NCBI RefSeq assembly: GCF_012927745.1
Contig: NZ_JABBKX010000001.1
Coordinates: 372,001 to 436,000, forward strand
Direction of reading: 5' to 3'
DNA length: 64,000 nucleotides
Source: Neoroseomonas marina
GTDB taxonomy: Bacteria > Pseudomonadota > Alphaproteobacteria > Acetobacterales > Acetobacteraceae
Part shown: positions 54,173-63,201 of the stretch, piece by piece
How positions within the stretch are numbered: the first letter of the stretch is position 1
Layout of the letters: each line of letters begins with the position of its first letter
Program-made: the position numbers and the translations under genes
Notes under the pieces: generated by a model
The model's input: only the letters and a program-made list of their open reading frames with translations
The model's database searches: none
What the model was told of the DNA's origin: nothing

Positions 54173-54610
54173 ATGACCGTCGAACTGCGCGAGGTCACGA
54201 AGGACACGGTGCGCGCGGTCTGCGCGCTCGAGGTGCATGACGACCAGAAGGGCTATGTCGCGTCGAACGCGCTGTCGATCGCCCAGGCGCATTTCGAGCC
54301 CGGCGCGGCGTTTCGCGCCGTCTACCTCGGTCAGCAGCCGATCGGCTTCGTGCAGTGGCGCCCCGCCGCCACGCCAGGGACGGCGATCCTCTGGCGCTTC
54401 ATGATCGACCGTGCCCACCAGGCTCGCGGTCATGGCTGGACAGCGCTGGAACTCGCCTTGCGGCACCTGAGATCCGAGGGCTTCTCGACGGTCGAGACGA
54501 GCGTCGTGCGCGGTCCGGCCAGCCCGCTCGGCTTCTACCTCGCGCATGGCTTCACGGAACTGGGCCGGGAGACGCCGCGCGGCGAATGGCTGCTGAGCAG
54601 ATCCCTCTAG
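54173..54610 (+). CDS. GNAT N-acetyltransferase
   Basis: 145 residues. Starts MTVELREVTKDTVRAVCALEVHDDQKGYVASNALSIAQAHFEP; AILWRFMIDRAHQARGHGWTALELALRHLRSEG forms the acetyl-CoA-binding part, though the usual Q/R-x-x-G-x-G/A loop is HQARGHG. This family resembles SpeG/diamine-type transferases; substrate not assigned. Coupled 7 nt after the isomerase gene. Confidence 0.82.
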   Translation: MTVELREVTKDTVRAVCALEVHDDQKGYVASNALSIAQAHFEPGAAFRAVYLGQQPIGFVQWRPAATPGTAILWRFMIDRAHQARGHGWTALELALRHLRSEGFSTVETSVVRGPASPLGFYLAHGFTELGRETPRGEWLLSRSL

Positions 54611-54661
54611 CGCGCGGCATCGCTGTCCGCCGGGACGAGCAATCGATCCCGGAGATCACGA

Positions 54662-54689
54662 TCCGATCGGCCGATGCGGGCCGATCGGA
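54662..54689. terminator. Bidirectional hairpin between GNAT and propeller genes
   Basis: TCCGATCGGCC (54662-54672), loop GATGCG, GGCCGATCGGA (54679-54689): 11-bp perfect stem between convergent stops at 54610 and 54698. No T-run. Confidence 0.7.
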
Positions 54690-54697
54690 CGTCATGC

Positions 54698-55894
54698 CTA
54701 TCCGCGCGGGCGGGCCGGCGGGGGCGGTGCCGGTGGTACATCAGCGGTACGGATCGCCGCCGGCCCACCATTCACCGGGATGCGCTGCCCGGTATCCCGC
54801 AGCCGGCCGTCGTCGAAGCGGAAGACCGCGATGTTACGGTCCGCCATGTTCTGCACCAGGATCGTCTTGCCATCGCGCGAGAAGGCGATCCCCTGCGCCC
54901 AGTCACCCACCGGCGCCCGCGCCACCTCACGCAGCCGGCCATTGTCGATCCGCAGCATGACCAACTGCGCCCGACCGCGCAGGGGGTCGCTCTGCAGCCG
55001 GGCGGACCCGTTGTGGATCGTCACCGCGACATGCCGGTTGTCCGGGCTGACCTGGATCCCCTCCGGCGTCGCGCCGACCGAGACGGTTTCGGTCGCAAGG
55101 AATGGCTCGCGCTGCAGATTGATCAGCGTGATGGTGTCGGCATCGCCGCTGCCGCGCCCGATATTCGCCACCGCGGCCCAGCGCCCATCCGGCGTGATGC
55201 CCATGCCGTAAGGCCGGATGCCGACCGTGATGTCACGGTTGGTCTTGGTGACCGTCTCACCCTCGACATTCAGCACGGAGACGAAGGACCCCGCCGCATC
55301 GTCCCGGGTGACCAGGGCCCGCCGACCATCGGGCGTGAACTGGACATGCGCGGGAGATGAGGTCGCGCTGCCGATCGTGACGGTGGACAGCGGCGTGAGC
55401 GACCCGTTCGCCAGGCGGAAGACGCTGACCGTCCCGGCGTTGCGGTTCGCCACAAGCACCAGGTTGCCCGCCCGGTTGACCGAGACACCCGACGGCCCGG
55501 CGCCGGCTTCGACCGTCTGCGTCACCCGGGGCGGCGTCGCGCGGAGATCGATGACTTGCACGCGGTTGTCCGGCACCGCCTTGGTCGGATCCGCCGGATC
55601 GGCGCGCTCCGCCGATGTCACGATCGCATAGCGCTCATCCGGCGTGACGGCGACGGACATGGGCGGGCCGACGACCGAATGCGACAGCGCCACCTCGCCG
55701 AGCACCCTGGGCGCGCGGCCCGACAGATCGATGATGGTCGCCGTGTCGGCCGGCGCATTCGGCACGAACGCGGCCTGTGCATTTTCCAGGCGCCGCTTGT
55801 TGTCATTGCCGGAGACGGCGATCTGCGCCGTCGCCGGCAGGGATATCGCCAGGGCAAGCACCAACGCGCCGCCACCGAGCAGCTTGGACCTCAT
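54698..55894 (-). CDS. Exported seven-bladed beta-propeller protein (YncE-like)
   Basis: 398 residues. Signal peptide KLLGGGALVLALAISLPATAQ, then repeating blades of the form DNRVQVIDL, NRNAGTVSVFRLANG, FTPDGRRALVTRDD, ITPDGRWAAVANIGRG and FSRDGKTILVQNMADRNIAVFRFDDG, and a Pro-rich end. Such propellers are secreted or periplasmic and of unknown function. The ATG at 55894 gives acceptable ribosome-site spacing (GGAGG 11 nt away); an upstream ATG at 55903 is only 2 nt from it. Confidence 0.85.
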   Translation of the reverse strand: MRSKLLGGGALVLALAISLPATAQIAVSGNDNKRRLENAQAAFVPNAPADTATIIDLSGRAPRVLGEVALSHSVVGPPMSVAVTPDERYAIVTSAERADPADPTKAVPDNRVQVIDLRATPPRVTQTVEAGAGPSGVSVNRAGNLVLVANRNAGTVSVFRLANGSLTPLSTVTIGSATSSPAHVQFTPDGRRALVTRDDAAGSFVSVLNVEGETVTKTNRDITVGIRPYGMGITPDGRWAAVANIGRGSGDADTITLINLQREPFLATETVSVGATPEGIQVSPDNRHVAVTIHNGSARLQSDPLRGRAQLVMLRIDNGRLREVARAPVGDWAQGIAFSRDGKTILVQNMADRNIAVFRFDDGRLRDTGQRIPVNGGPAAIRTADVPPAPPPPARPRG

Positions 55895-56023
55895 CTTCGG
55901 CATATCCTCCCGTTTTCGTCCCAGCCCTCGGATGTTCCACCTGCGATGCAAGGGGTGCAAGCGCACGGTTGCGTGCGCCCACGGGCTTTGGCATCCCCTG
56001 CGACCAGGGCGGAGGGCGCGCAG

Positions 56024-56905
56024 GTGATCGGCATTGACTGGGGAACTTCGAGCCTGAGGGCCTATCGCTTCGCGGCGGACGGAGGCATCGCCGATCGCCG
56101 CGACACCGCCGGCGGCATTCTCACCGTGCCACCCGGCGGGTTCCCCGACGCGCTGCGGGCCGTCGCGGGCGGCTGGATCGCGGATGGCGAAACCCAGGTC
56201 CTGATGTGCGGCATGGTCGGCAGCCGCCAGGGCTGGGTCGAGGCGCCCTACCTCCCCTGCCCCGCCGGCCTCGACGGCCTCGCCGCAGCGGCCATCCGCG
56301 TTCCCTTCGACGGCGCCGACGTCCGCCTGTTGCCGGGCCTGTCCTGCCGCGACCGCCACGGCGTGCCGGAGGTGATGCGCGGGGAAGAGACGCAACTGCT
56401 TGGCGCCATCGCCGCGGGGGAGGCCGAGGCCACCGCCTGCCTGCCCGGCAGCCACTCGAAATGGGCGCGCCTCGCCGGGGGGCGCGTGACGGGTTTCACG
56501 ACTCATTTCACCGGAGAGGCCTTCGCCGCACTCTCCGGCCATACGATCCTCGCCCGCATGATGGACCCGGCCGCGCCGGACCATGCCGGTGCCTTCGCCC
56601 GCGGCGTCGCGCGGGCGAAGCAGGGCGGCGGCCTGCTGCACCACCTGTTCGGCCTGCGCGCCGCCTCCCTGTTCGGGGAGATCGCGGAAGCCGAGGCCGC
56701 CTCCTTCCTCTCGGGCCTGCTCATCGGCCACGAGGTCGCAGCCGCGCTCGAGGACGGCGTCGCCCCGCCCATCGTGCTGATCGGATCGGATGCGCTGACG
56801 GCGCGCTACGCCGCGGCGCTCGATGCCTTCGGCGTGCCCCACCGGGCCGCCGGCCCCGATGCCGCCGCGCGCGGCCTCTCCCTGATCGCGGAGCGCCTGC
56901 CATGA
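56024..56905 (+). CDS. dgoK: 2-dehydro-3-deoxygalactonokinase
   Basis: 293 residues. ASKHA-type sugar kinase of the DgoK family: VIGIDWGTSSLRAYRFA (phosphate-binding), GMVGSRQGWVEAPY, LPGSHSKWARL and the C-terminal IGSDALTARY. Converts 2-keto-3-deoxygalactonate to its 6-phosphate in galactonate catabolism. Start GTG 56024 with GGAGG 8 nt upstream. The ATGA overlap couples it to the aldolase gene. Confidence 0.88.
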   Translation: MIGIDWGTSSLRAYRFAADGGIADRRDTAGGILTVPPGGFPDALRAVAGGWIADGETQVLMCGMVGSRQGWVEAPYLPCPAGLDGLAAAAIRVPFDGADVRLLPGLSCRDRHGVPEVMRGEETQLLGAIAAGEAEATACLPGSHSKWARLAGGRVTGFTTHFTGEAFAALSGHTILARMMDPAAPDHAGAFARGVARAKQGGGLLHHLFGLRAASLFGEIAEAEAASFLSGLLIGHEVAAALEDGVAPPIVLIGSDALTARYAAALDAFGVPHRAAGPDAAARGLSLIAERLP

Positions 56906-57522
56906 GCCTCGCCCCCTGGCTCGATGCCTGCCCCATCGTCGCCATCCTGCGCGGCGTCCAGCCGGAGGAGGTGGAGGCGATCGCCTCCGCCCTGATCCAT
57001 GAGGGGCTGAACATCATCGAGGTGCCGCTCAATTCCCCCCGGCCGCTCGAGAGCATCCGCCGCCTGCATTCCGCCTTCGCCGAGCGCGCCCTGGTCGGCG
57101 CCGGCACCGTGACGACCGAGGACGAGGTCGCGGCCATCGTGCGCGCCGGCGCGAAGCTGATGGTCACGCCGCATTGCGACCCGGACCTGGTCCGCGCCGC
57201 GCGGGCGCGCGGCCTCATCGCCTGCCCGGGCTTCATGACCCCGGCCGAGGCCTTCGCCCTGCTTGCCGCAGGCGCCGACGCGCTGAAGCTGTTCCCGGCC
57301 GAGGCCGTATCGCCTGCCGTGGTGAAGGCGTTGCTCGCCGTGCTGCCTCGCGGCACTGCGATCCTGCCGGTCGGTGGGATGTCGGCCGAGACCATCCCGG
57401 CGTGGAAGGCGGCCGGCGCGGCGGGCTTCGGGGTCGGCTCCTCGCTCTATGCGCCCGGCGACAGCCCGGCCGCGGTCGGCGCGAAGGCAAGGGCCTTGCG
57501 CAGCGCCCTCGGTCTGGGGTGA
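56902..57522 (+). CDS. dgoA: 2-dehydro-3-deoxy-6-phosphogalactonate aldolase
   Basis: 206 residues, KDPG/KDPGal aldolase fold. VAILRGVQPEEVEAIASALIHEGLNIIEVPLNSPRPLESI, GAGTV, TPHCDPDLVRAARARG, LKLFPAEAVSP and GGMSAETIPAWKAAGAAGFGVGSSLYAP; the Schiff-base Lys is in DALKLFPAE. It cleaves KDPGal to pyruvate and glyceraldehyde 3-phosphate. The product class follows from the coupled DgoK; a galactonate dehydratase is not in the window. Confidence 0.88.
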   Translation: MSLAPWLDACPIVAILRGVQPEEVEAIASALIHEGLNIIEVPLNSPRPLESIRRLHSAFAERALVGAGTVTTEDEVAAIVRAGAKLMVTPHCDPDLVRAARARGLIACPGFMTPAEAFALLAAGADALKLFPAEAVSPAVVKALLAVLPRGTAILPVGGMSAETIPAWKAAGAAGFGVGSSLYAPGDSPAAVGAKARALRSALGLG

Positions 57523-57581
57523 TGCTTGTCCGCAAGCCGGGCACGCCAGTCCCGGCCGGGCTTCACAGGGGAAACGATCCG

Positions 57582-58628
57582 ATGATCAACCGACGGCTGC
57601 TGCTTGGCGGCGCCACCATCGCCGTACCGGCGCTGCTCGCCGCGCGCCGGGCCGCGGCGCAGGAGGTGACGCTGCGGCTGCACCATTTCCTGCCGCCGGT
57701 CTCGAACGTCCATCGCCACTTCCTGGTCCCCTGGGCCAACAAGGTGCGCGACGAATCGGGCGGTCGGCTGCGGATCCAGATCTTCCCGTCCATGCAGCTC
57801 GGCGGCGCGCCGCCGCAGCTGTATGACCAGGCGAAGGACGGCGTCGCGGACATCGTCTGGACGCTGCCCGGCAACACGCCCGGCCGCTTCCCGCGCATCG
57901 AGGTGATCGAGCTGCCCTTCATCGCCCACAAGCGGGCGAGCGTGAATGCGCGCGCGACCTGGACCCTGTTCGACCGCCACATGCGCGGCGAATTCGGCGA
58001 GACGCACATCATCACCGCCTGGGGCCATGACGGCGGGCTGATCCATGCGCGCCGCGAGGTGAAGACGATGGACGACATGCGCGGCCTCAAGCTGCGCTTC
58101 CCCACGCGCCAGGCGGGCGAGGCGCTGAAGGCGCTCGGCGCCACCGCGATCGGCCTGCCCGTCCCCCAGGTGCCCGAGGCGATGTCCCAGGGCGTCATCG
58201 ACGGCGCGGTGGTGCCGTGGGAGGTCGTGCCCTCGATCCGCCTGCAGGAGATGGCGCGCTACCATGTCGGCATTCCCGGCACGCCGACCTTCTACATCGC
58301 CACCTTCATCCTCGCGATGAACAAGGCGCGCTACGAGGGCCTCGCACCCGACCTGCAGCGCGTGCTCGACGCCAATTCCGGTGCCGCCGCCGCCGAGATG
58401 GCCGCGAAGGTGTGGGACGACGAAGGCCCCAAGGTGGAGGAGCAGGTCCGCCGCCGCGGCAATTCCATCACCGAGATCAGCGTGGAGGAGAAGGCCCGCT
58501 GGCAGGACGCGACCGCCCCGGTCGTGCAGGCCTGGATCGGCCAGATGCGCGAAAGGAACATCGACGGCGCCGCGCTGGTCGAGGAGACGCGCGCCCTCGT
58601 CGCGCAACTCGGCCAGGGTGTGACTTGA
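57582..58628 (+). CDS. dctP: TRAP transporter substrate-binding protein DctP
   Basis: 348 residues. Signal MINRRLLLGGATIAVPALLAARRAAAQE, then the DctP fold: LRLHHFLPPVSNVHRHFLVPWANKV, GGRLRIQIFPSMQLGGAPPQLYDQAKDGVADIVWTLPG, RFPTRQAGEALKALGATAIGLP, and Arg/Trp near the carboxylate site (KLRFPTRQAG; GVIDGAVVPWEVVPS). Periplasmic. Placed after dgoKA, it probably imports a sugar acid such as galactonate, which is an inference. Confidence 0.88.
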   Translation: MINRRLLLGGATIAVPALLAARRAAAQEVTLRLHHFLPPVSNVHRHFLVPWANKVRDESGGRLRIQIFPSMQLGGAPPQLYDQAKDGVADIVWTLPGNTPGRFPRIEVIELPFIAHKRASVNARATWTLFDRHMRGEFGETHIITAWGHDGGLIHARREVKTMDDMRGLKLRFPTRQAGEALKALGATAIGLPVPQVPEAMSQGVIDGAVVPWEVVPSIRLQEMARYHVGIPGTPTFYIATFILAMNKARYEGLAPDLQRVLDANSGAAAAEMAAKVWDDEGPKVEEQVRRRGNSITEISVEEKARWQDATAPVVQAWIGQMRERNIDGAALVEETRALVAQLGQGVT

Positions 58629-58641
58629 ACCGCCGCCCGGC

Positions 58642-59136
58642 GTGACCCAGCCTGGAACGCCTGCCGGGCCGATCGCCCGGATCGCGACCGGCATCGCGAT
58701 CGGTGGCGGCCTGGTGCTGCTGGCCGTCGCCTTCACCGTCACCGCCTCGGTGCTGATGCGCTGGCTGCTCGGCCAGCCGATCCGCGGAGACGTGGAACTG
58801 GTGCAGCTCGGCGGCGGCCTCGCGGTGCTGGGCTTCCTCGCCTACGGGACGCTGATGCGCGCCAACATCTTCGTCGACAGCTTCACCACCTGGCTGCCAC
58901 GGCGCGTGAACCAAGCGATCGATGCCTTCTGGAACCTCGCCTGGGGCGTCGTGGCGCTGGTGCTGGCGGAACGCATGGCGGTCGGCGGGCTCGAGGCGCT
59001 GCGCAACGGCACGGTGACGATCGGGCTGCTTGCCGCGCCGATCTGGTGGGCGATCCTGATGGGCGCGGTCGGCTTCGCGGCAACGGGCCTCGCGGCGCTG
59101 TACTGGGTGTGGCGGCTGGCGCGGGGGCGTGGCTGA
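58642..59136 (+). CDS. dctQ: TRAP transporter small permease DctQ
   Basis: 164 residues, four membrane helices and short cytoplasmic ends; GQPIRGDVELVQLGGGLAVLGFLAYGTLMRANIFVD is the family signature. Start GTG 58642. Couples to DctM, which begins within its stop (TGATG). Confidence 0.88.
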   Translation: MTQPGTPAGPIARIATGIAIGGGLVLLAVAFTVTASVLMRWLLGQPIRGDVELVQLGGGLAVLGFLAYGTLMRANIFVDSFTTWLPRRVNQAIDAFWNLAWGVVALVLAERMAVGGLEALRNGTVTIGLLAAPIWWAILMGAVGFAATGLAALYWVWRLARGRG

Positions 59137-60458
59137 TGGCCGAGGAATTCGTCCTCGCCGGCACGGGCTTCGCGGCGCTGCTGCTGCTGCTCGCGATCCG
59201 CTGCCCGATCGGTCTCGCCATGCTGCTGGTCGGCTGCTTCGGCTATGCGCACATCGTCGACACGACGCGGCTGCTCGCCTACCTCAAAACCACGCCCTTC
59301 TTCCTGTTCGCCAACTACACGCTGTCGGTCATCCCGCTCTTCATCCTGATGGGCGCGCTCGCCGAGCGCGGCGGGCTGGCGCGGGACCTGTTCACCGCGG
59401 CGAATGCGCTGGTGGGGCACCGGCGCGGCGGGCTGGCCATGGCGGTGATCACGGCCTGCGCCGGCTTCGGGGCGGTGTGCGGGTCCTCGGTCGCGACGAC
59501 CGCGACCTTCGGCCGCGCGGCGCTGCCGGAACTGCGCCGCTACGGCACGGAACCGGGCTTCGCCACCGGCACCATCGCGGTCGGCGGCGTGCTCGGCATC
59601 CTGATCCCGCCCTCCGTCATCCTGGTGGTCTATGCCATCAGCACGGAGCAGAACATCGCGCGGCTGTTCATGGCGGCGCTGATCCCCGGGCTGATGGCGA
59701 CGGCCTTCTACATCCTCACCATCTGGGTGGTGGTGCGGAAGCGGCCGCATCTCTGCCCCGCCGGCCCGCGCGTGCCGCCGGCGGAACGGCGGGAGGCGCT
59801 GCTCAATGTCATCCCGGTGCTGATGATCGCCATCGTCGTGGTGGGCGGCATCTATGGCGGCATCTTCACGCCCACCGAAAGCGCCGCCGTCGGCTGCGGC
59901 GCCACGCTGCTGGTCGGCATGGCGCGGGGCACGCTGCGCCCGCGCCAGGTGATCGAGAGCCTGCGCGCCACCGCCGAGACCACGGCGATGATCTTCGTCA
60001 TCCTGCTCGGCGCCGAGGTGTTCAACGCCTTCCTTGCCCTGTCCCAGGCGCCGGACCTGCTGGCCGTCTGGGTCAGCGAGCAGGGCTTCCCGCCCTATGG
60101 CGTGCTGATCGCCTTCCTCGCGGTCTACATCGTGCTCGGCGCGGTGATGGACGAGCTCGCGATGATGCTGCTGACGCTGCCGGTCTTCTTCCCGGTCATC
60201 ACCGCGCTCGACTTCGGCCTGACGACGGAGGAGACGGCGATCTGGTTCGGCATCCTGGTGCTGATCGTGGTCGGCATCGGGCTGACGGCGCCGCCGATCG
60301 GGCTGAATGTCTTCGTGGTCAGCGGCCTGGCGCGGGACGTGCCGATCGGGCGGACCTATCGCGGCGTGCTGCCCTATCTCGCGACGGATTTCGTGCGGCT
60401 CGCGCTCTGCGTGGCCTTTCCCTGGCTCTCGCTCGTGGTGGTGCGGGCGCTGTCCTGA
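59136..60458 (+). CDS. dctM: TRAP transporter large permease DctM
   Basis: 440 residues with about 12 membrane segments. Repeated family motifs: ITACAGFGAVCGSSVATTATFGRAALPELRRYGTEPGFATGTIAVGGVLGILIPPSVILVVYAI, ERREALLNVIPVLMI and GGIYGGIFTPTESAAVGCGATLL. Na+-coupled import partner of DctPQ. The ATG at 59136 uses the last base of the dctQ stop. Confidence 0.9.
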   Translation: MAEEFVLAGTGFAALLLLLAIRCPIGLAMLLVGCFGYAHIVDTTRLLAYLKTTPFFLFANYTLSVIPLFILMGALAERGGLARDLFTAANALVGHRRGGLAMAVITACAGFGAVCGSSVATTATFGRAALPELRRYGTEPGFATGTIAVGGVLGILIPPSVILVVYAISTEQNIARLFMAALIPGLMATAFYILTIWVVVRKRPHLCPAGPRVPPAERREALLNVIPVLMIAIVVVGGIYGGIFTPTESAAVGCGATLLVGMARGTLRPRQVIESLRATAETTAMIFVILLGAEVFNAFLALSQAPDLLAVWVSEQGFPPYGVLIAFLAVYIVLGAVMDELAMMLLTLPVFFPVITALDFGLTTEETAIWFGILVLIVVGIGLTAPPIGLNVFVVSGLARDVPIGRTYRGVLPYLATDFVRLALCVAFPWLSLVVVRALS

Positions 60459-60524
60459 GGCGGGTTGCGCGCGAGACGTGGCGCGGACCATTGTGCGGCC
60501 GACACCCATCGGAGTCTCCGCCCC

Positions 60525-61637
60525 ATGAAGACCCGCGCCGCCGTCGCCTGGAAAGCCGGTGCCCCGCTCACCATCGAGACCATCGAGATCGGCGGCCCCA
60601 AGGCCGGCGAGGTGCTGGTCGAGGTGAAGGCCACCGGCGTCTGCCACACGGACGCCTACACCCTGTCGGGCGCCGACCCGGAAGGGCTGTTCCCCGCCAT
60701 CCTGGGGCATGAGGGCGCGGGCATCGTGCGGGAGGTCGGCGCGGGCGTGACGTCGCTCAAGCCGGGCGACCATGTCATCCCGCTCTACACGCCGGAATGC
60801 CGGCAGTGCAAAACCTGCCTGTCGCGCCGGTCGAACCTCTGCACCGCGATCCGCGGGACGCAGGGCAAGGGCGTGATGCCGGACGGCACCTCCCGCTTCT
60901 CCTGCGACCAGGGGACGGTGTTCCACTACATGGGCTGCAGCACCTTCGCGAACTACACCGTGCTGCCCGAGATCGCGCTGGCCAAAGTCCGCGAGGACGC
61001 GCCCTTCGACAAGATCTGCTACATCGGCTGCGGCGTGACGACGGGCATCGGCGCCGTCATCAACACCGCGAAGGTCTGGCCGGGTGCGAATGTCGCGGTG
61101 TTCGGACTTGGCGGCATCGGGCTGAACGTGATCCAGGGCGCGCGCATGGTCGGCGCCGAAAAGATCATCGGCATCGACCTGAACCCGGCCAAGGTCGAGA
61201 TGGCCAAGAAGTTCGGCATGACCCACTTCATCAACCCGACCGAGATCGGCGTCGACAAGGTGGTGCAGGCGGTGGTCGACCTGACGGGCGGCGGGGCCGA
61301 TTTCTCCTTCGACGCGACCGGCAATGTGAACGTGATGCGCCAGGCCCTGGAATGCTGCCATCGCGGCTGGGGCGAGAGCATCATCATCGGCGTGGCCGAG
61401 GCGGGCCGCGAGATCGCGACGCGCCCCTTCCAGCTGGTGACCGGACGCGTCTGGAAGGGCACCGCCTTCGGCGGCGCGCGCGGGCGCACCGACGTGCCGA
61501 AGATCGTCGACTGGTACATGGAGGGGAAGATCGAGATCGACAGCCTGATCACCCACACCATGCCGCTCGAGGAGATCAACCACGCCTTCGACCTGATGCA
61601 CGAAGGCAAGTCGATCCGGTCGGTGATCGTGTTCTGA
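60525..61637 (+). CDS. adhC: S-(hydroxymethyl)glutathione dehydrogenase
   Basis: 370-residue class III zinc alcohol dehydrogenase (FrmA-type), which oxidises S-hydroxymethylglutathione in formaldehyde detoxification and can reduce S-nitrosoglutathione. Catalytic Zn C40 (GVCHTDAY) and H62 (LGHEGAG), structural Zn C92/C95/C98/C106, [19 protein letters not shown] and the NAD-binding [30 protein letters not shown]. Start ATG 60525 after a 66-nt gap from dctM. Confidence 0.95.
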   Translation: MKTRAAVAWKAGAPLTIETIEIGGPKAGEVLVEVKATGVCHTDAYTLSGADPEGLFPAILGHEGAGIVREVGAGVTSLKPGDHVIPLYTPECRQCKTCLSRRSNLCTAIRGTQGKGVMPDGTSRFSCDQGTVFHYMGCSTFANYTVLPEIALAKVREDAPFDKICYIGCGVTTGIGAVINTAKVWPGANVAVFGLGGIGLNVIQGARMVGAEKIIGIDLNPAKVEMAKKFGMTHFINPTEIGVDKVVQAVVDLTGGGADFSFDATGNVNVMRQALECCHRGWGESIIIGVAEAGREIATRPFQLVTGRVWKGTAFGGARGRTDVPKIVDWYMEGKIEIDSLITHTMPLEEINHAFDLMHEGKSIRSVIVF

Positions 61638-61839
61638 TGTTGTGGGCACGAAGGCTTGGCCTTCGTGCCCCTCAGGCGCCGGGCGGCCGGCATCCGCCGG
61701 CCTTGGCTCGCCGCACTCGCGGCGGGCCGAATTCGCGGCCTCCGCCCTTCGGGCCGCAGGTTGCTGCTGACGATCAGCGCGGATTGACGCGCGCGCCCGG
61801 CGCGCCTTTCCTCCGCCCCGACACGCGAGAGGAAACGCC
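61638..61839. other. Intergenic region after adhC
   Basis: 202 bp containing the 122-bp element and, at its end, GAGAGGAAAC, the ribosome site for the next gene. No ORF of its own. Confidence 0.6.
61642..61762 (+). repeat. 121-bp 3-prime-end element, copy A
   Basis: Begins GTGGGCACGAAGGCTTGGCC 4 nt after the adhC stop and ends at GGGCCGCAGGTT. The opening GGGCACGAAGGC/GCCTTCGTGCCC is a strong hairpin; further GC-rich stems follow. Matches copy B (39314-39435, opposite strand) with about 17 differences. Confidence 0.85.
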
Positions 61840-63201
61840 ATGCCCGTGAACCCCGCCGACGGCGCCGTGCTCGGCGCGCTCTACGGCACCGACGCGATGC
61901 GCGCCGCGATGGGGGAAGACGCCTTCCTCCAGCGCATGCTCGACGTCGAAGCCGCGCTCGCCCGCGCCCAGGCTCGCCTGTCCATCATCCCCGCCGAGGC
62001 CGCCGAGGCCATCACCCGGGCCGCCGACGCGACGCGCCTCGACCGCGCGGCGATGGCCGCGGCGACGCGCAACACCGGTTATCCGGTCGTCGCGCTGGTG
62101 AAGCAGCTGACCGCCCTGGCCGGCCCCGAGGCCGGGCGCTGGACCCATTGGGGTGCCACGACCCAGGACATCATGGACACCGCCCTGGTGCTCCAGGTCC
62201 GCGACGGCCTCGCGCTGATCGAATCCGACCTGCGCGCGACCTGCGCCGCACTCGCCGCCATGGCCGCGGCCCATCGCGACACGGTCATGGCCGGACGCAC
62301 CCACCTCCAGCACGCCCTGCCGGTGACCTTCGGCTACAAGGCCGCCGTGTGGCTCTCGCCGCTGCTGGCTTCCGTCGAGGGCCTCGTCCGCGTGCGCGAC
62401 CGCGCGCTGCGCCTGTCCTTCGGGGGCGCGGCGGGCACGCTCGCCTCGCTGGGCGACCAGGGCCTCGCCATCTCGCGGGAACTCGCGACGGAACTCGACC
62501 TCGCCGAAGCCGACATCCCCTGGCACGTCGCGCGCGACGGGCTGAACGAGGCCACCTGCTGGCTCGGCATCCTCTGCGGCAACCTCTCGAAGATCGCAAC
62601 CGACGTCATGCTGATGATGCAGACGGAGCTTGCGGAGGTGTCCGAACCGCATGTGCGCGGCCGCGGCGGATCCTCGACCATGCCGCAGAAGCGCAACCCG
62701 ATCGCGTGCGAATACGTCCTCTCCCAGTCGCGCGGCGTCCATGCGCTGGTCCCGCAGATGCTCGCCGCCATGGCCCAGGATTTCGAGCGCGGGACCGGCC
62801 CGTGGCAGGCGGAACTCCTCGCGTTGCCGCAGGCCTTCCTGCTCGCCCATGGCGCGCTCGCCCAGGCGCGCTTCATCGCCGAGGGCCTGGTCGTCGATCC
62901 CGCGCGCATGCGTCGCAACGTCGATGCGACGCATGGGCTGATCGTGTCGGAAGCGGTGATGATGGGCCTCGCGCCCGTCTTCGGTCGCGGCGAGAGCCAT
63001 CACATCGTCAACGACGCCTGCGACCTCGCGATCGCGGAAGGGATCGGGCTGACGGAGGCGTTGCTGCGGGATGCGCGCGTGGCGGCGAAGCTCGATGCCG
63101 CCGCCATCGCGACGATGACGGACCCCGCGGCCTATCTCGGCAGCGCGGGGGCCTTCGTGGACCGCGTGCTCACGCGCGCGCGGTCCATGGGCGTCAGTTA
63201 G
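61840..63201 (+). CDS. pcaB: 3-carboxy-cis,cis-muconate cycloisomerase-like protein
   Basis: 453 residues, fumarase/aspartase superfamily. The catalytic loop GRGGSSTMPQKRNPIACEY and HLQHALPVTFGYKAAVW, THWGATTQDIMDTALVL are typical of PcaB, which carries out the second step after protocatechuate ring cleavage; adenylosuccinate-lyase-like specificity is less likely given GSSTMPQKRNP and length. Its 3-prime end overlaps the opposite-strand lytic transglycosylase gene by 8 nt. No other pca gene is in the window. Confidence 0.82.
   Translation: MPVNPADGAVLGALYGTDAMRAAMGEDAFLQRMLDVEAALARAQARLSIIPAEAAEAITRAADATRLDRAAMAAATRNTGYPVVALVKQLTALAGPEAGRWTHWGATTQDIMDTALVLQVRDGLALIESDLRATCAALAAMAAAHRDTVMAGRTHLQHALPVTFGYKAAVWLSPLLASVEGLVRVRDRALRLSFGGAAGTLASLGDQGLAISRELATELDLAEADIPWHVARDGLNEATCWLGILCGNLSKIATDVMLMMQTELAEVSEPHVRGRGGSSTMPQKRNPIACEYVLSQSRGVHALVPQMLAAMAQDFERGTGPWQAELLALPQAFLLAHGALAQARFIAEGLVVDPARMRRNVDATHGLIVSEAVMMGLAPVFGRGESHHIVNDACDLAIAEGIGLTEALLRDARVAAKLDAAAIATMTDPAAYLGSAGAFVDRVLTRARSMGVS

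Noticed and set aside
58842-61841. 999-residue minus-strand reading frame opposite dctQ, dctM and adhC
   Set aside because: Shadow frame caused by codon bias; the plus-strand genes have domain-level matches and coupled starts.
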